Shown here in pieces: positions 29,785 to 37,337 of a stretch of DNA of 64,000 nucleotides (its first letter is position 1; every line of letters starts with the position of its first letter). Both the position numbers and the translations under genes were made by a program. Source of the DNA: Actinomyces urinae (GTDB lineage Bacteria; Actinomycetota; Actinomycetes; Actinomycetales; Actinomycetaceae); assembly GCF_900119695.1 (NCBI RefSeq), contig NZ_LT632547.1, positions 558,001-622,000 on the forward strand. Direction: 5' to 3'. The notes below the pieces were generated by a model. It was given only the letters and a program-made list of their open reading frames with translations. It made no database searches and was not told the origin of the DNA.

Positions 29785-31121
29785 TTGGCATCCTCCTTGC
29801 CCTCATCCGTTTGTTCTGGCCAAGCTGCGCGCACCAGTATCTGATCGATGCGGCGCCCATCCATACGCAAGATCTCTAAAGTTGTGTTTTCAACCTGCAC
29901 TTTGTCATGAGGTTCGCCGATACGGCCAAGCTTGAGCATCATGAACCCACCCAGGGTTTCGTACGGACCGTCCTCGGGAACGAAAATACCGGTGCGTTCC
30001 AGCAACTCGTCGGGACGAAGAGTGCCGGGTACCTTCCACGAGCCATCATTCTGGCGTCGAATGCCGTGACGACGGCGATCGTGCTCATCGGCAACTTCAC
30101 CCACGATTTCTTCTACAACATCTTCCAACGTGACGATTCCCGAAGTACCACCGTATTCATCCACGACCACCGCGATTTGAAGACCTTCTGCGCGGAGCAT
30201 AAGGAGCAGCGGAGCAAGCGCTAGGGTTTCCGGTACGCGGAGCACCTCCGAAGTGAGCGAGGAAGAGAGTACAGATACTTCGCTTCGCTTATCCCAAGGA
30301 ACCGCGATAGCGCGGCGAAGCGACACGAAAGCCACGATATCGTCCGAGTCATCACCCACGATCGGGAAGCGCGAGTGGCCCGTAGTGCGCGCAAGCTCAA
30401 CTACGTCGGCGGCCGAGGCAGACTCGCTCAAATAGACCATCCGACCACGGTCTGTCATCACGTCTATCGCAGTTAGTTCTCCAATGCCAATCGACTTGGT
30501 AAGTAGCGTCGCAGTTGAGGTGTCTAGCGTGCCTTCCTGCGCGGAGTGGCGCACCAATGCGGCAAGCTCTGACGCGGACCTGGCGGAAGAAATCTCTTCC
30601 ATCGGCGTGATCCCCATAGCGTGCAACACCGCGTTTGCAGTATCGTTCAACACCTTAATAAGTGGGTGCAACAGCTTTGTAAACGCCGCCTGCACCGGCG
30701 TAACAAGGCTCGCGGTGTGGAAAGGATCGGCAAGAGCCATGTTTTTTGGAACCAGCTCGCCGAACAACATGGAGAACGCGTTTATGAAGATGACGGACAG
30801 CACTACCGCGATACTGGTGGCAAGCGTGAGAGCGAGGCCAAAGCTTGCAAACATCTTCGTGAACAGGTTCATCAAAGACACCTGCGTGGTGTAACCCAGC
30901 AGAATGGTTGTTAGCGTAATACCCACCTGCGCGCCCGAAAGCTGGGTGGACAGGATACGCAGTGCTTTAACAACCTGCTTCGCCTTCTTGTCGCCTTCAT
31001 TTGCCCGACGTTCCACCGACGCAACATCTAAAGCCACATATGAAAACTCTGCGGCAACAAAAACAGCTGTGCCCAGCGTGAGAACAACTCCAAATAGGAG
31101 CATAAGAACGTCATATATCAC
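29781..31121 (-). CDS. CNNM/CBS/CorC_HlyC membrane protein (full length)
   Basis: The 446-residue product has the full order of the family: CNNM membrane domain (VFVAAEFSYVALDVASVERR, LVPKNMALADP), CBS pair (AIDVMTDRGRMVYL; VVDEYGGTSGIVTLEDVVEEIVGE), then a C-terminal CorC_HlyC domain (GTLRPDELLERTG...ETLGGFMM). It is probably an Mg2+/Co2+ transporter or sensor in the membrane. With the shorter downstream paralogue it forms the usual actinobacterial tandem pair. Confidence 0.9.
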   Translation of the reverse strand: MIYDVLMLLFGVVLTLGTAVFVAAEFSYVALDVASVERRANEGDKKAKQVVKALRILSTQLSGAQVGITLTTILLGYTTQVSLMNLFTKMFASFGLALTLATSIAVVLSVIFINAFSMLFGELVPKNMALADPFHTASLVTPVQAAFTKLLHPLIKVLNDTANAVLHAMGITPMEEISSARSASELAALVRHSAQEGTLDTSTATLLTKSIGIGELTAIDVMTDRGRMVYLSESASAADVVELARTTGHSRFPIVGDDSDDIVAFVSLRRAIAVPWDKRSEVSVLSSSLTSEVLRVPETLALAPLLLMLRAEGLQIAVVVDEYGGTSGIVTLEDVVEEIVGEVADEHDRRRHGIRRQNDGSWKVPGTLRPDELLERTGIFVPEDGPYETLGGFMMLKLGRIGEPHDKVQVENTTLEILRMDGRRIDQILVRAAWPEQTDEGKEDAK

Positions 31122-31461
31122 CGGCTCATCACCGGCCTAAAACTTCGAGGAGGCTCATCTTTATGCATCTATCCCAGCTTAACCGTTTTTCCATACACGC
31201 GCGCAATAGGTGTTGATTACCTCATTGACCCTGGCTTTTCTGATCCCAATTAAGTCTTTTTCAAAGCCTCGAATCCCCTTCAACTTTTAAGGTCCAAGCC
31301 ATAGGCGATTATCAGTTGAGCAAATAACTGTAAAATCTCTCTATATCAAGAGAAAACGGGGATTATTCGTCCTAAACTGATTGAAGTTGCAACGCCCGAT
31401 CACCATCGAAGCGATCAACTGGAATCGTTGACAATATCGCGAGCCCAAGGAAACAAGAGCG
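31122..31461. other. Intergenic region between the CNNM pair and kgd
   Basis: This 340-base gap lies between divergent genes and should hold both promoters. On the plus strand TTATCA (31309) and TAAAAT (31331) are 16 bases apart, a weak candidate for kgd; AAGGAA lies about 9 bases before the kgd ATG. I see no conserved RNA or palindrome, and in-frame stops rule out an upstream extension of kgd. Confidence 0.5.
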
Positions 31462-34400
31462 ATGACAGAATACACACCCGGCCCGATTCAAGCAGCACCC
31501 CGCCCTCCGGCCCCGCCTGCCCCCCATGATCCGTCTAGGATCTCCGCGGACTCCGCTCCCGTAGAGGCCTCTGCTCCAATCGCCGCGTCCGCGTCGCGTT
31601 TCAACCCGAACGCTATCGACGAGACTCGCGCAGACCTCCCTCCCATTCCTAAGTCCAAGGTCGCCGAGGCAACGTCGCCCTACACCCGCCTTGCAAAGGC
31701 TCGTGCCGCGTCCATACTCAACAATGAGACGCGTTCCGAGGATGAGACCGAAACCCTGAAGGGAGCGTTCCGCGCCGTTGCGAAGAACATGGAAAGCTCC
31801 CTCGAGGTGCCCACTGCAACCTCGGCCCGTCAGATTCCTGCCAAGCTCTTGATTGAAAACCGTGCGGTTATTAACGGCCACCTCGCCCGCACTCGCGGCG
31901 GCAAAGTTTCTTTTACCCACCTCATCGGCTACGCGCTTGTTGAAGCCCTAGTAGAGATGCCGTCAATGAACGTGCGCTACACGTTTGACGAAAAGGATAA
32001 GCCTGCCGTTGAGCACCTCGCGCATGTTGGCTTCGGCCTCGCAATCGATATTCCTTTGAAAGATGGGAACCGCATGCTCATGGTTCCCGTCATCAAAGAA
32101 GCCGACACGCTAACGTTTGCCGAGTTCGTTGCCTCTTACGAGGACATCGTTAAGCGGGCTCGCGAAGGCAAGTTGGGCGCCGGCGACTTCCAGGGTGGCA
32201 CCGTTACACTTACCAACCCGGGAACAATCGGAACTACGCACTCTGTTCCCCGCCTTATGAAGGGCCAGGGATCGATCATTGGTGTAGGCGCAACGGACTA
32301 CCCTGCCGAGTGGGCGGGAGCCTCACCGCAACGCCTTGCAAAAATGGGCGTTGGCAAGATCATGACGATGACGTCTACCTACGATCACCGCATCATCCAA
32401 GGCGCGGCTTCTGGAGAACTTCTGCGAATGGTGTCGCGCAAGCTTGCCGGTCAAGACGGGTTCTACGACCGCGTGTTCGACTCTATGCAGGTTCCCTATG
32501 TGCCATACCGCTGGGAGCGCGACAAGGAATACAACGAGGAGCGCGAGAAGGGCAAGCCCGCACGCATTGTGGAGCTTATCCACGCCTACCGCGTTGCCGG
32601 TCATCTCGCCGCCAACACCGACCCGCTCGATTACAAGGTTCGCCGCCACCCCGACCTCAATCTGTCGACGTACGGGCTGAACGTATGGGACCTGGACCGC
32701 TCGTTCCCAACCGGCGGCTTTGGCGGCCGCGACCACATGACGCTACGCGAAATCCTCGAACAGCTTCGCGACACCTACACCCGCTCCACCGGCATCGAAT
32801 ACATGCACATGGTTGATCCGGCCCAACGCGAATGGATTCAGGAGCACGTTGAGAAGCCTTGGGAGAAGCCCACGCTTGAAACCCAGCGTCACATCATGAC
32901 GATGCTGAATAAGGCCGAAGCTTTTGAACATTTCTTGCAAACCAAGTACATCGGCCAAAAGCGATTCTCGCTGGAAGGTTCCGAGTCGCTGATTCCGCTT
33001 CTGGACCGCGTACTTTGGGTGGCCGCTCACGATGGGATCGCTGAGGTTGCCATCGCAATGGCACACCGCGGCCGTCTGAACGTGCTGGCCAACATTGCCG
33101 GCAAATCCTACGGCCAGATCTTCTCGGAGTTTGAAGGCAACCAGGATCCTCGCTCTGTCCTTGGATCCGGTGACGTTAAGTACCACCTGGGCACCGAAGG
33201 TATCTTCACTTCGGACGACGGCGCAGCAACGAAGGTCTACCTCGCCGCTAACCCATCCCACCTCGAAGCTGCCGACGGTGTACTGCAGGGCGTTGCTCGC
33301 GCAAAGCATGACAAGCTGAACGAGCCCGGCTGGCCGATTCTGCCAATCCTGATCCACGGTGACGCCGCATTCGCCGGCCAGGGTGTAGTTTATGAGACCC
33401 TGAATATGAGCAGGGTCCCCGCCTACCGCAACGGCGGCACACTACACGTGATCATCAACAACCAGATCGGCTTCACCACGCCGAACACGGTGGCGCGCTC
33501 CACGAAGTACGCAACCGACATGGCCAAAGGCCTGCAGATTCCAATCTTCCACGTAAATGGTGACGATCCGGAAATGGTTGTGCGCGTCGCAAAACTCGCC
33601 TTCGCGTTCCGTCAGAAGTTCAACAAGGACGTCATCATCGACCTGGTCACCTACCGCCGCCGCGGACACAACGAGGGCGACGACCCGTCGATGACCCAAC
33701 CGGTCATGTACTCCCTGATTGACCGCACGCTCACCACACGTGACCGCTACACCAAGGACCTTATCGGCCGCGGCGATATTACCGAAGAAGAGGCCGACAA
33801 GGCACTGGCCGAATACAACGCGCTACTGGACCAGATCCTCGAAGAAACGAGAGGCGCGGACAAGGCCGCAGTGTCGGGCGAAACCGTTGCAGGCCTGGAA
33901 CGCCCCGAAGCGCAACGCGCGGGCGAAGGCATGATGATCGGTTGGGAATCGGCAGTAACCCGCGAAGTTATTGAACGCATCGGTGATGCACACCTAGCCA
34001 TCCCAGAAGGATTTACGCCGCATCCCAAGCTTGCGAAGCTACTCGAAAAGCGTCACAAGATGTCGCGCGAGGGCAAGATCGACTGGGGCTTTGGTGAACT
34101 GATCGCGTTTGGCTCGCTACTCATGGAAGGCACCCCGGTTCGCATGTCCGGCCAGGACGCGCGCCGCGCTACCTTCGTGCAGCGCCACGCCGTCCTCCAC
34201 GATCACAACGATGGTCGCGAGTGGACGCCGCTGAACTTCCTGGTGGACGAGCAGCCTAAGCTCGACATTAACGACTCAACGCTCTCTGAGTACGCACCAA
34301 TGGCGTTCGAGTACGGCTACTCGCTGGAGCGCCCTGAAGCACTGGTTCTTTGGGAAGCCCAGTTTGGTGACTTCGCTAACGGCGCGCAGACCGTCGTTGA

Positions 34401-35106
34401 CGAGTTCATCTCATCCGCGGAACAGAAATGGGATCAGCGTTCCTCCGTGACGCTACTGCTCCCCCACGGATATGAAGGCCAGGGGCCGGACCACTCCTCG
34501 GCACGCATCGAGCGCTACCTGCAGTTGGCTGCGGAAGACAACATGTGGATCGCCCAGCCGTCCACTCCGGCAAACTACTTCCACCTGCTTCGAACGCAGG
34601 CGTACAAGCGCCCGCGTAAGCCACTGATCGTGTTCACGCCCAAGCAGTTGCTCCGCCTTTCCGCAGCATCTTCCGCAGTTGAGGATTTCACCTCCGGCCA
34701 CTTCCAGTCCGTAATCGGTGAAGCGGACGAGGCCATCACCGCAGGCGCGCAAGCAGTTGATCGAGTGATTATGTGCTCGGGCCGCGTCTACTACGACCTC
34801 GTGAAGGAACGCCAGCGTCGCGGTGATAGCAAGACCGCGATCGTGCGAGTGGAGCAGTACTACCCGCTTCCGCTAGATGAACTGAAAGCAGCGATTGCAC
34901 CATTTGGCGACGCCGAACTGGTATGGGTGCAGGATGAGCCGCAAAACCAGGGCGCTTGGCCGTTCCTGGCGCTCAACCTGTTCACCCAAATCGACCGCAA
35001 GGTCAAGGTAGTATCACGCCCGGCGGCCGCATCTCCGGCAGCTGGCACCATGGCTCTGCATAAGTACCAGCACGAGATTTTGATGGAGGGCGCGTTCGAA
35101 CGCTAA
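31462..35106 (+). CDS. kgd: Multifunctional 2-oxoglutarate decarboxylase/dehydrogenase E1 fused to E2-type acyltransferase domain
   Basis: The 1214-residue product combines, as in actinobacterial Kgd/OdhA, an E2-like succinyltransferase core (about 95-340) with a thiamine-dependent E1 (about 365-1210). The E2 part contains PTATSARQIPAKLL and the active-site TYDHRIIQGA near residue 305. The E1 part has HRGRLNVLANIAGK and the TPP motif from GDAAFAGQG near residue 633 to NNQIGF. A Pro/Ala-rich linker occupies the first 90 residues. It decarboxylates 2-oxoglutarate in the TCA cycle, taking lipoyl groups from elsewhere. The usual E1 N-terminal segment (LVEEMY...F type) is missing, and in-frame stops upstream show it is not simply mis-started. 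Confidence 0.96.
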   Translation: MTEYTPGPIQAAPRPPAPPAPHDPSRISADSAPVEASAPIAASASRFNPNAIDETRADLPPIPKSKVAEATSPYTRLAKARAASILNNETRSEDETETLKGAFRAVAKNMESSLEVPTATSARQIPAKLLIENRAVINGHLARTRGGKVSFTHLIGYALVEALVEMPSMNVRYTFDEKDKPAVEHLAHVGFGLAIDIPLKDGNRMLMVPVIKEADTLTFAEFVASYEDIVKRAREGKLGAGDFQGGTVTLTNPGTIGTTHSVPRLMKGQGSIIGVGATDYPAEWAGASPQRLAKMGVGKIMTMTSTYDHRIIQGAASGELLRMVSRKLAGQDGFYDRVFDSMQVPYVPYRWERDKEYNEEREKGKPARIVELIHAYRVAGHLAANTDPLDYKVRRHPDLNLSTYGLNVWDLDRSFPTGGFGGRDHMTLREILEQLRDTYTRSTGIEYMHMVDPAQREWIQEHVEKPWEKPTLETQRHIMTMLNKAEAFEHFLQTKYIGQKRFSLEGSESLIPLLDRVLWVAAHDGIAEVAIAMAHRGRLNVLANIAGKSYGQIFSEFEGNQDPRSVLGSGDVKYHLGTEGIFTSDDGAATKVYLAANPSHLEAADGVLQGVARAKHDKLNEPGWPILPILIHGDAAFAGQGVVYETLNMSRVPAYRNGGTLHVIINNQIGFTTPNTVARSTKYATDMAKGLQIPIFHVNGDDPEMVVRVAKLAFAFRQKFNKDVIIDLVTYRRRGHNEGDDPSMTQPVMYSLIDRTLTTRDRYTKDLIGRGDITEEEADKALAEYNALLDQILEETRGADKAAVSGETVAGLERPEAQRAGEGMMIGWESAVTREVIERIGDAHLAIPEGFTPHPKLAKLLEKRHKMSREGKIDWGFGELIAFGSLLMEGTPVRMSGQDARRATFVQRHAVLHDHNDGREWTPLNFLVDEQPKLDINDSTLSEYAPMAFEYGYSLERPEALVLWEAQFGDFANGAQTVVDEFISSAEQKWDQRSSVTLLLPHGYEGQGPDHSSARIERYLQLAAEDNMWIAQPSTPANYFHLLRTQAYKRPRKPLIVFTPKQLLRLSAASSAVEDFTSGHFQSVIGEADEAITAGAQAVDRVIMCSGRVYYDLVKERQRRGDSKTAIVRVEQYYPLPLDELKAAIAPFGDAELVWVQDEPQNQGAWPFLALNLFTQIDRKVKVVSRPAAASPAAGTMALHKYQHEILMEGAFER

Positions 35107-35114
35107 AAGACCAC

Positions 35115-35147
35115 GGGGCGGGGCTGGCGTTAGCCGGCCCCGCTTTG
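35115..35147 (+). terminator. Intrinsic-type terminator after kgd
   Basis: GCGGGGC and GCCCCGC arms, extended by inner GGC/GCC pairs around GTTA, form a GC-rich hairpin. TTTGCG follows 12 bases after the kgd stop. The T-run is short. Confidence 0.65.
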
Positions 35148-35178
35148 CGTGTATTGTGAAGGGCTGAAGGAGACGATT

Positions 35179-35769
35179 GTGAACGACATCAGGCTTTGCG
35201 TGATCGGTGACGAACTCGTAGCGGGAACGGGTGACCCTCGTGCCCTCGGATGGATTGGAAGAGTGCTTGCACGCACCAACGTCCCAGAAACCATGAACGT
35301 GTTTCCCCTTGCCATGCCGGGAGAATCCACCACCGAAATGTCACAGCGCTGGGAAAACGAGTGCATGCCGAGATTCAAAGACGGGGCCGATAACCGCCTC
35401 ATCATCGCCGTCGGCAAACAAGATGTGGAGACTGGGCTTTCCACACCCCGAACCCGCCTCAATCTTGCCAATATGGTGGATGTTTCTACCCAACTGGGCA
35501 TCAAAGTAATGATTGTGGGACCTCCCCCACTTCAAACTTCCGATTCGCGCCAACTGTCAGAGGTTGTACGCGCTTGCCGCGAGGTTGCCGAACGCAGGTC
35601 CATCCCCTTTGTGGACACGTTCTCGCCCCTGCTAACACACGACCAGTGGCACGACGATCTCGCGATGTCACAGACCGGCCTGCCAAACCAGGCGGGCTAT
35701 GGGCTACTGGCGTGGATCGTGTTGCACAACAACTGGTTCGAGTGGATAGGCCTCCCTCCTCGTGCATAG
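35179..35769 (+). CDS. SGNH-fold protein with degenerate catalytic residues
   Basis: The GTG at 35179 has GAAGGAG 7 bases upstream and gives 196 residues; a longer in-frame start at 35149 lacks one. The fold markers are CVIGDELVAGTGDP at the N-terminus (block I), the Gly of MPGESTTEM (block II), VGPPP and the C-terminal LPNQAGYGLLAW (block V). Block I reads GDEL instead of GDSL, so the nucleophile Ser is Glu, and block V has no DxxH pair. Ordinary esterase chemistry is therefore unlikely; I recall GDELVAG in similar actinobacterial proteins. It stands between kgd and moaA. Confidence 0.8.
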   Translation: MNDIRLCVIGDELVAGTGDPRALGWIGRVLARTNVPETMNVFPLAMPGESTTEMSQRWENECMPRFKDGADNRLIIAVGKQDVETGLSTPRTRLNLANMVDVSTQLGIKVMIVGPPPLQTSDSRQLSEVVRACREVAERRSIPFVDTFSPLLTHDQWHDDLAMSQTGLPNQAGYGLLAWIVLHNNWFEWIGLPPRA

Positions 35770-35800
35770 AATCGGTTAGTCAATTTATTCATGAAGATAT

Positions 35801-36844
35801 GTGAGTGATATGCAGTCAAATACGCAGTTAGGGGTTCTAGCTGACAGGTTTGGTCGTGTTGCTCGCGATCTGCGTGTCTCTTTGACGGACCGTTGCAACC
35901 TGCGCTGTCAATACTGCATGCCGGCCGAAGGCCTGGAGTGGCTTCCAACGGAAAACACTTTGAGTGATGAAGAAATCCTGCGCTTGATCCGTGTCGGTAT
36001 CGAAATGCTTGGTATCGAGCAGGTGCGCTTTACCGGAGGGGAGCCTCTACTGCGCCGCTCGCTTGAACAAATCGTTTCACAGACCAAGGCCATGATTACC
36101 CATTTGGGCGCGCCGCCACAGATTTCGATTACCTCCAACGGACTTGGACTCGACAAGCGCGCCGAAGCGCTTGCTAAAGCCGGCGTGTCACGGGCAAACA
36201 TTTCACTCGACTCTCTTGACCCGCAGCGGTACGCATCCATTGCCAGGCGGGACAGACTAGCCGACGCGTTGCGTGGTATCGAAGCAGCAGACCATGCCGG
36301 AATGAATCCAATCAAGATCAATGCCGTTGCTATGAAGGGCATCAATGAAGACGACATCGTCGAGCTTCTAGCCTTCTGCCTCGACCACGGTTACCACCTA
36401 CGTTTCATTGAGCACATGCCGCTTGGCCCCGCCCATTCATGGAGGCGTGACCAGCTACTTACGCAGGCCGACATTTTGGAGCGGCTTTCAACGAAATTCG
36501 AGCTAACTCCCTCCTCAACGCCACGCGGTTCAACTCCAGCCGAGCTTTGGGACGTAGCCGCGAGCGCGGACCACCCCGCCGGAGATGTGGGCGTCATTGC
36601 TTCTGTAACGAACCCGTTTTGCGCGGACTGTGACCGCACGCGGATCACGGCTGATGGGCAGATCCGTACCTGCCTATTTGCAACCACGGAAACAGACTTA
36701 CGTGGCCCGCTAAGAGCCGGAGCCAGTGACGAAGAGCTGGCAAGCATTTGGATGGGTGCCACCGAACAGAAGCAAGCCGGGCACGGCATGGGCAGGCCCG
36801 ATTTTCAATCCCCGAAACGCACAATGTCAAGGATTGGTGGATAG
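35801..36844 (+). CDS. moaA: GTP 3',8-cyclase (molybdenum cofactor step 1)
   Basis: MoaA is a radical-SAM enzyme that cyclises GTP on the way to cyclic pyranopterin monophosphate, together with MoaC. The 347-residue product has the SAM cluster Cys at 32, 36 and 39 (RCNLRCQYCM) and GGEPLLR. The second cluster is at the C-terminus (NPFCADCDRTRI...RTCLF), and the protein ends in the conserved Gly-Gly needed for activity. It is the first gene of the molybdenum island, coupled to moaD by a one-base overlap. The GTG start has only a weak ribosome site. Confidence 0.96.
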   Translation: MSDMQSNTQLGVLADRFGRVARDLRVSLTDRCNLRCQYCMPAEGLEWLPTENTLSDEEILRLIRVGIEMLGIEQVRFTGGEPLLRRSLEQIVSQTKAMITHLGAPPQISITSNGLGLDKRAEALAKAGVSRANISLDSLDPQRYASIARRDRLADALRGIEAADHAGMNPIKINAVAMKGINEDDIVELLAFCLDHGYHLRFIEHMPLGPAHSWRRDQLLTQADILERLSTKFELTPSSTPRGSTPAELWDVAASADHPAGDVGVIASVTNPFCADCDRTRITADGQIRTCLFATTETDLRGPLRAGASDEELASIWMGATEQKQAGHGMGRPDFQSPKRTMSRIGG

Positions 36845-37080
36845 TGGCTACGATACGCCTCTTTGCCGGCGCGGCCGAAGCCGCCGGGTGCTCAACCATT
36901 CGCGTCGAACCTGCACCAACCGTTGCAGGACTACTCCAGCAGGTTAGTGCGGGAAACGACGTGCTAGAGAGAGTTGTTTCCCGCTCATTGCTACTGGCTG
37001 AGGGCAAGAAGGTTCTCCCAACTGATTCCGCAGAATCGATCGACACTCTCGACGTCCTCCCTCCATTCGCCGGGGGATAA
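36844..37080 (+). CDS. moaD: Molybdopterin synthase small subunit
   Basis: MoaD is the ubiquitin-like sulfur carrier for molybdopterin synthesis. The GTG at 36844 overlaps the moaA stop (TAGTG) and yields 78 residues. They begin VATIRLFAGAAEAAG and end PPFAGG, the C-terminal Gly-Gly that becomes the thiocarboxylate. It is activated by MoeB (44941-45663) and partners MoaE (41476-41922), both encoded in the island. A strong terminator follows. Confidence 0.93.
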   Translation: MATIRLFAGAAEAAGCSTIRVEPAPTVAGLLQQVSAGNDVLERVVSRSLLLAEGKKVLPTDSAESIDTLDVLPPFAGG

Positions 37081-37096
37081 TTTAAACCTAATTGCA

Positions 37097-37129
37097 GGCG
37101 TTGCTCGAAACCCGAGTGACGCCTTTTTT
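37097..37129 (+). terminator. Intrinsic terminator after moaA-moaD
   Basis: GGCGT and ACGCC, with inner CTCG/CGAG, form a hairpin around a short loop. Six T residues follow directly, 16 bases after the moaD stop. Confidence 0.92.
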
Positions 37130-37246
37130 CTTGAGACAATCCTTTAGTGGGTCAATCGATACCGTATTTTGCGCATCTAAGAACGAGTTTATTAACACGA
37201 TTGTTTTTAATTTCACCACGGTTTTCTATTTATGAAAATGCGCAAC

Positions 37247-37282
37247 GTGACTTTCTGGCAGAAACATAGGGATATGAGTCAC
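37247..37282 (+). promoter_or_regulatory. Candidate operator upstream of dmsA
   Basis: A perfect dyad TTTCTG-G-CAGAAA lies at 37252-37264. A wider inverted pair GTGACT (37247) and AGTCAC (37277) encloses it and the following bases. They are 56-91 bases before the dmsA GTG, inside a 208-base gap after the moaD terminator. This would suit a regulator of the reductase operon, but no binding protein is known from the sequence. Confidence 0.4.
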
Positions 37283-37337
37283 ACAAAATGAGCCAGTCAT
37301 AGGATTCAAGGAAAGTTGCAGATTTGAGGAGGAAATC

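Noticed and set aside
31372-31920. A minus-strand frame overlapping the kgd start
   Set aside because: It is opposite the conserved Kgd linker and acyltransferase region and has no ribosome site or family likeness.
37130-37337. FNR or molybdenum-cofactor riboswitch site before dmsA
   Set aside because: No TTGAT-N4-ATCAA sequence is present, and I cannot recognise the conserved helices of a Moco riboswitch.
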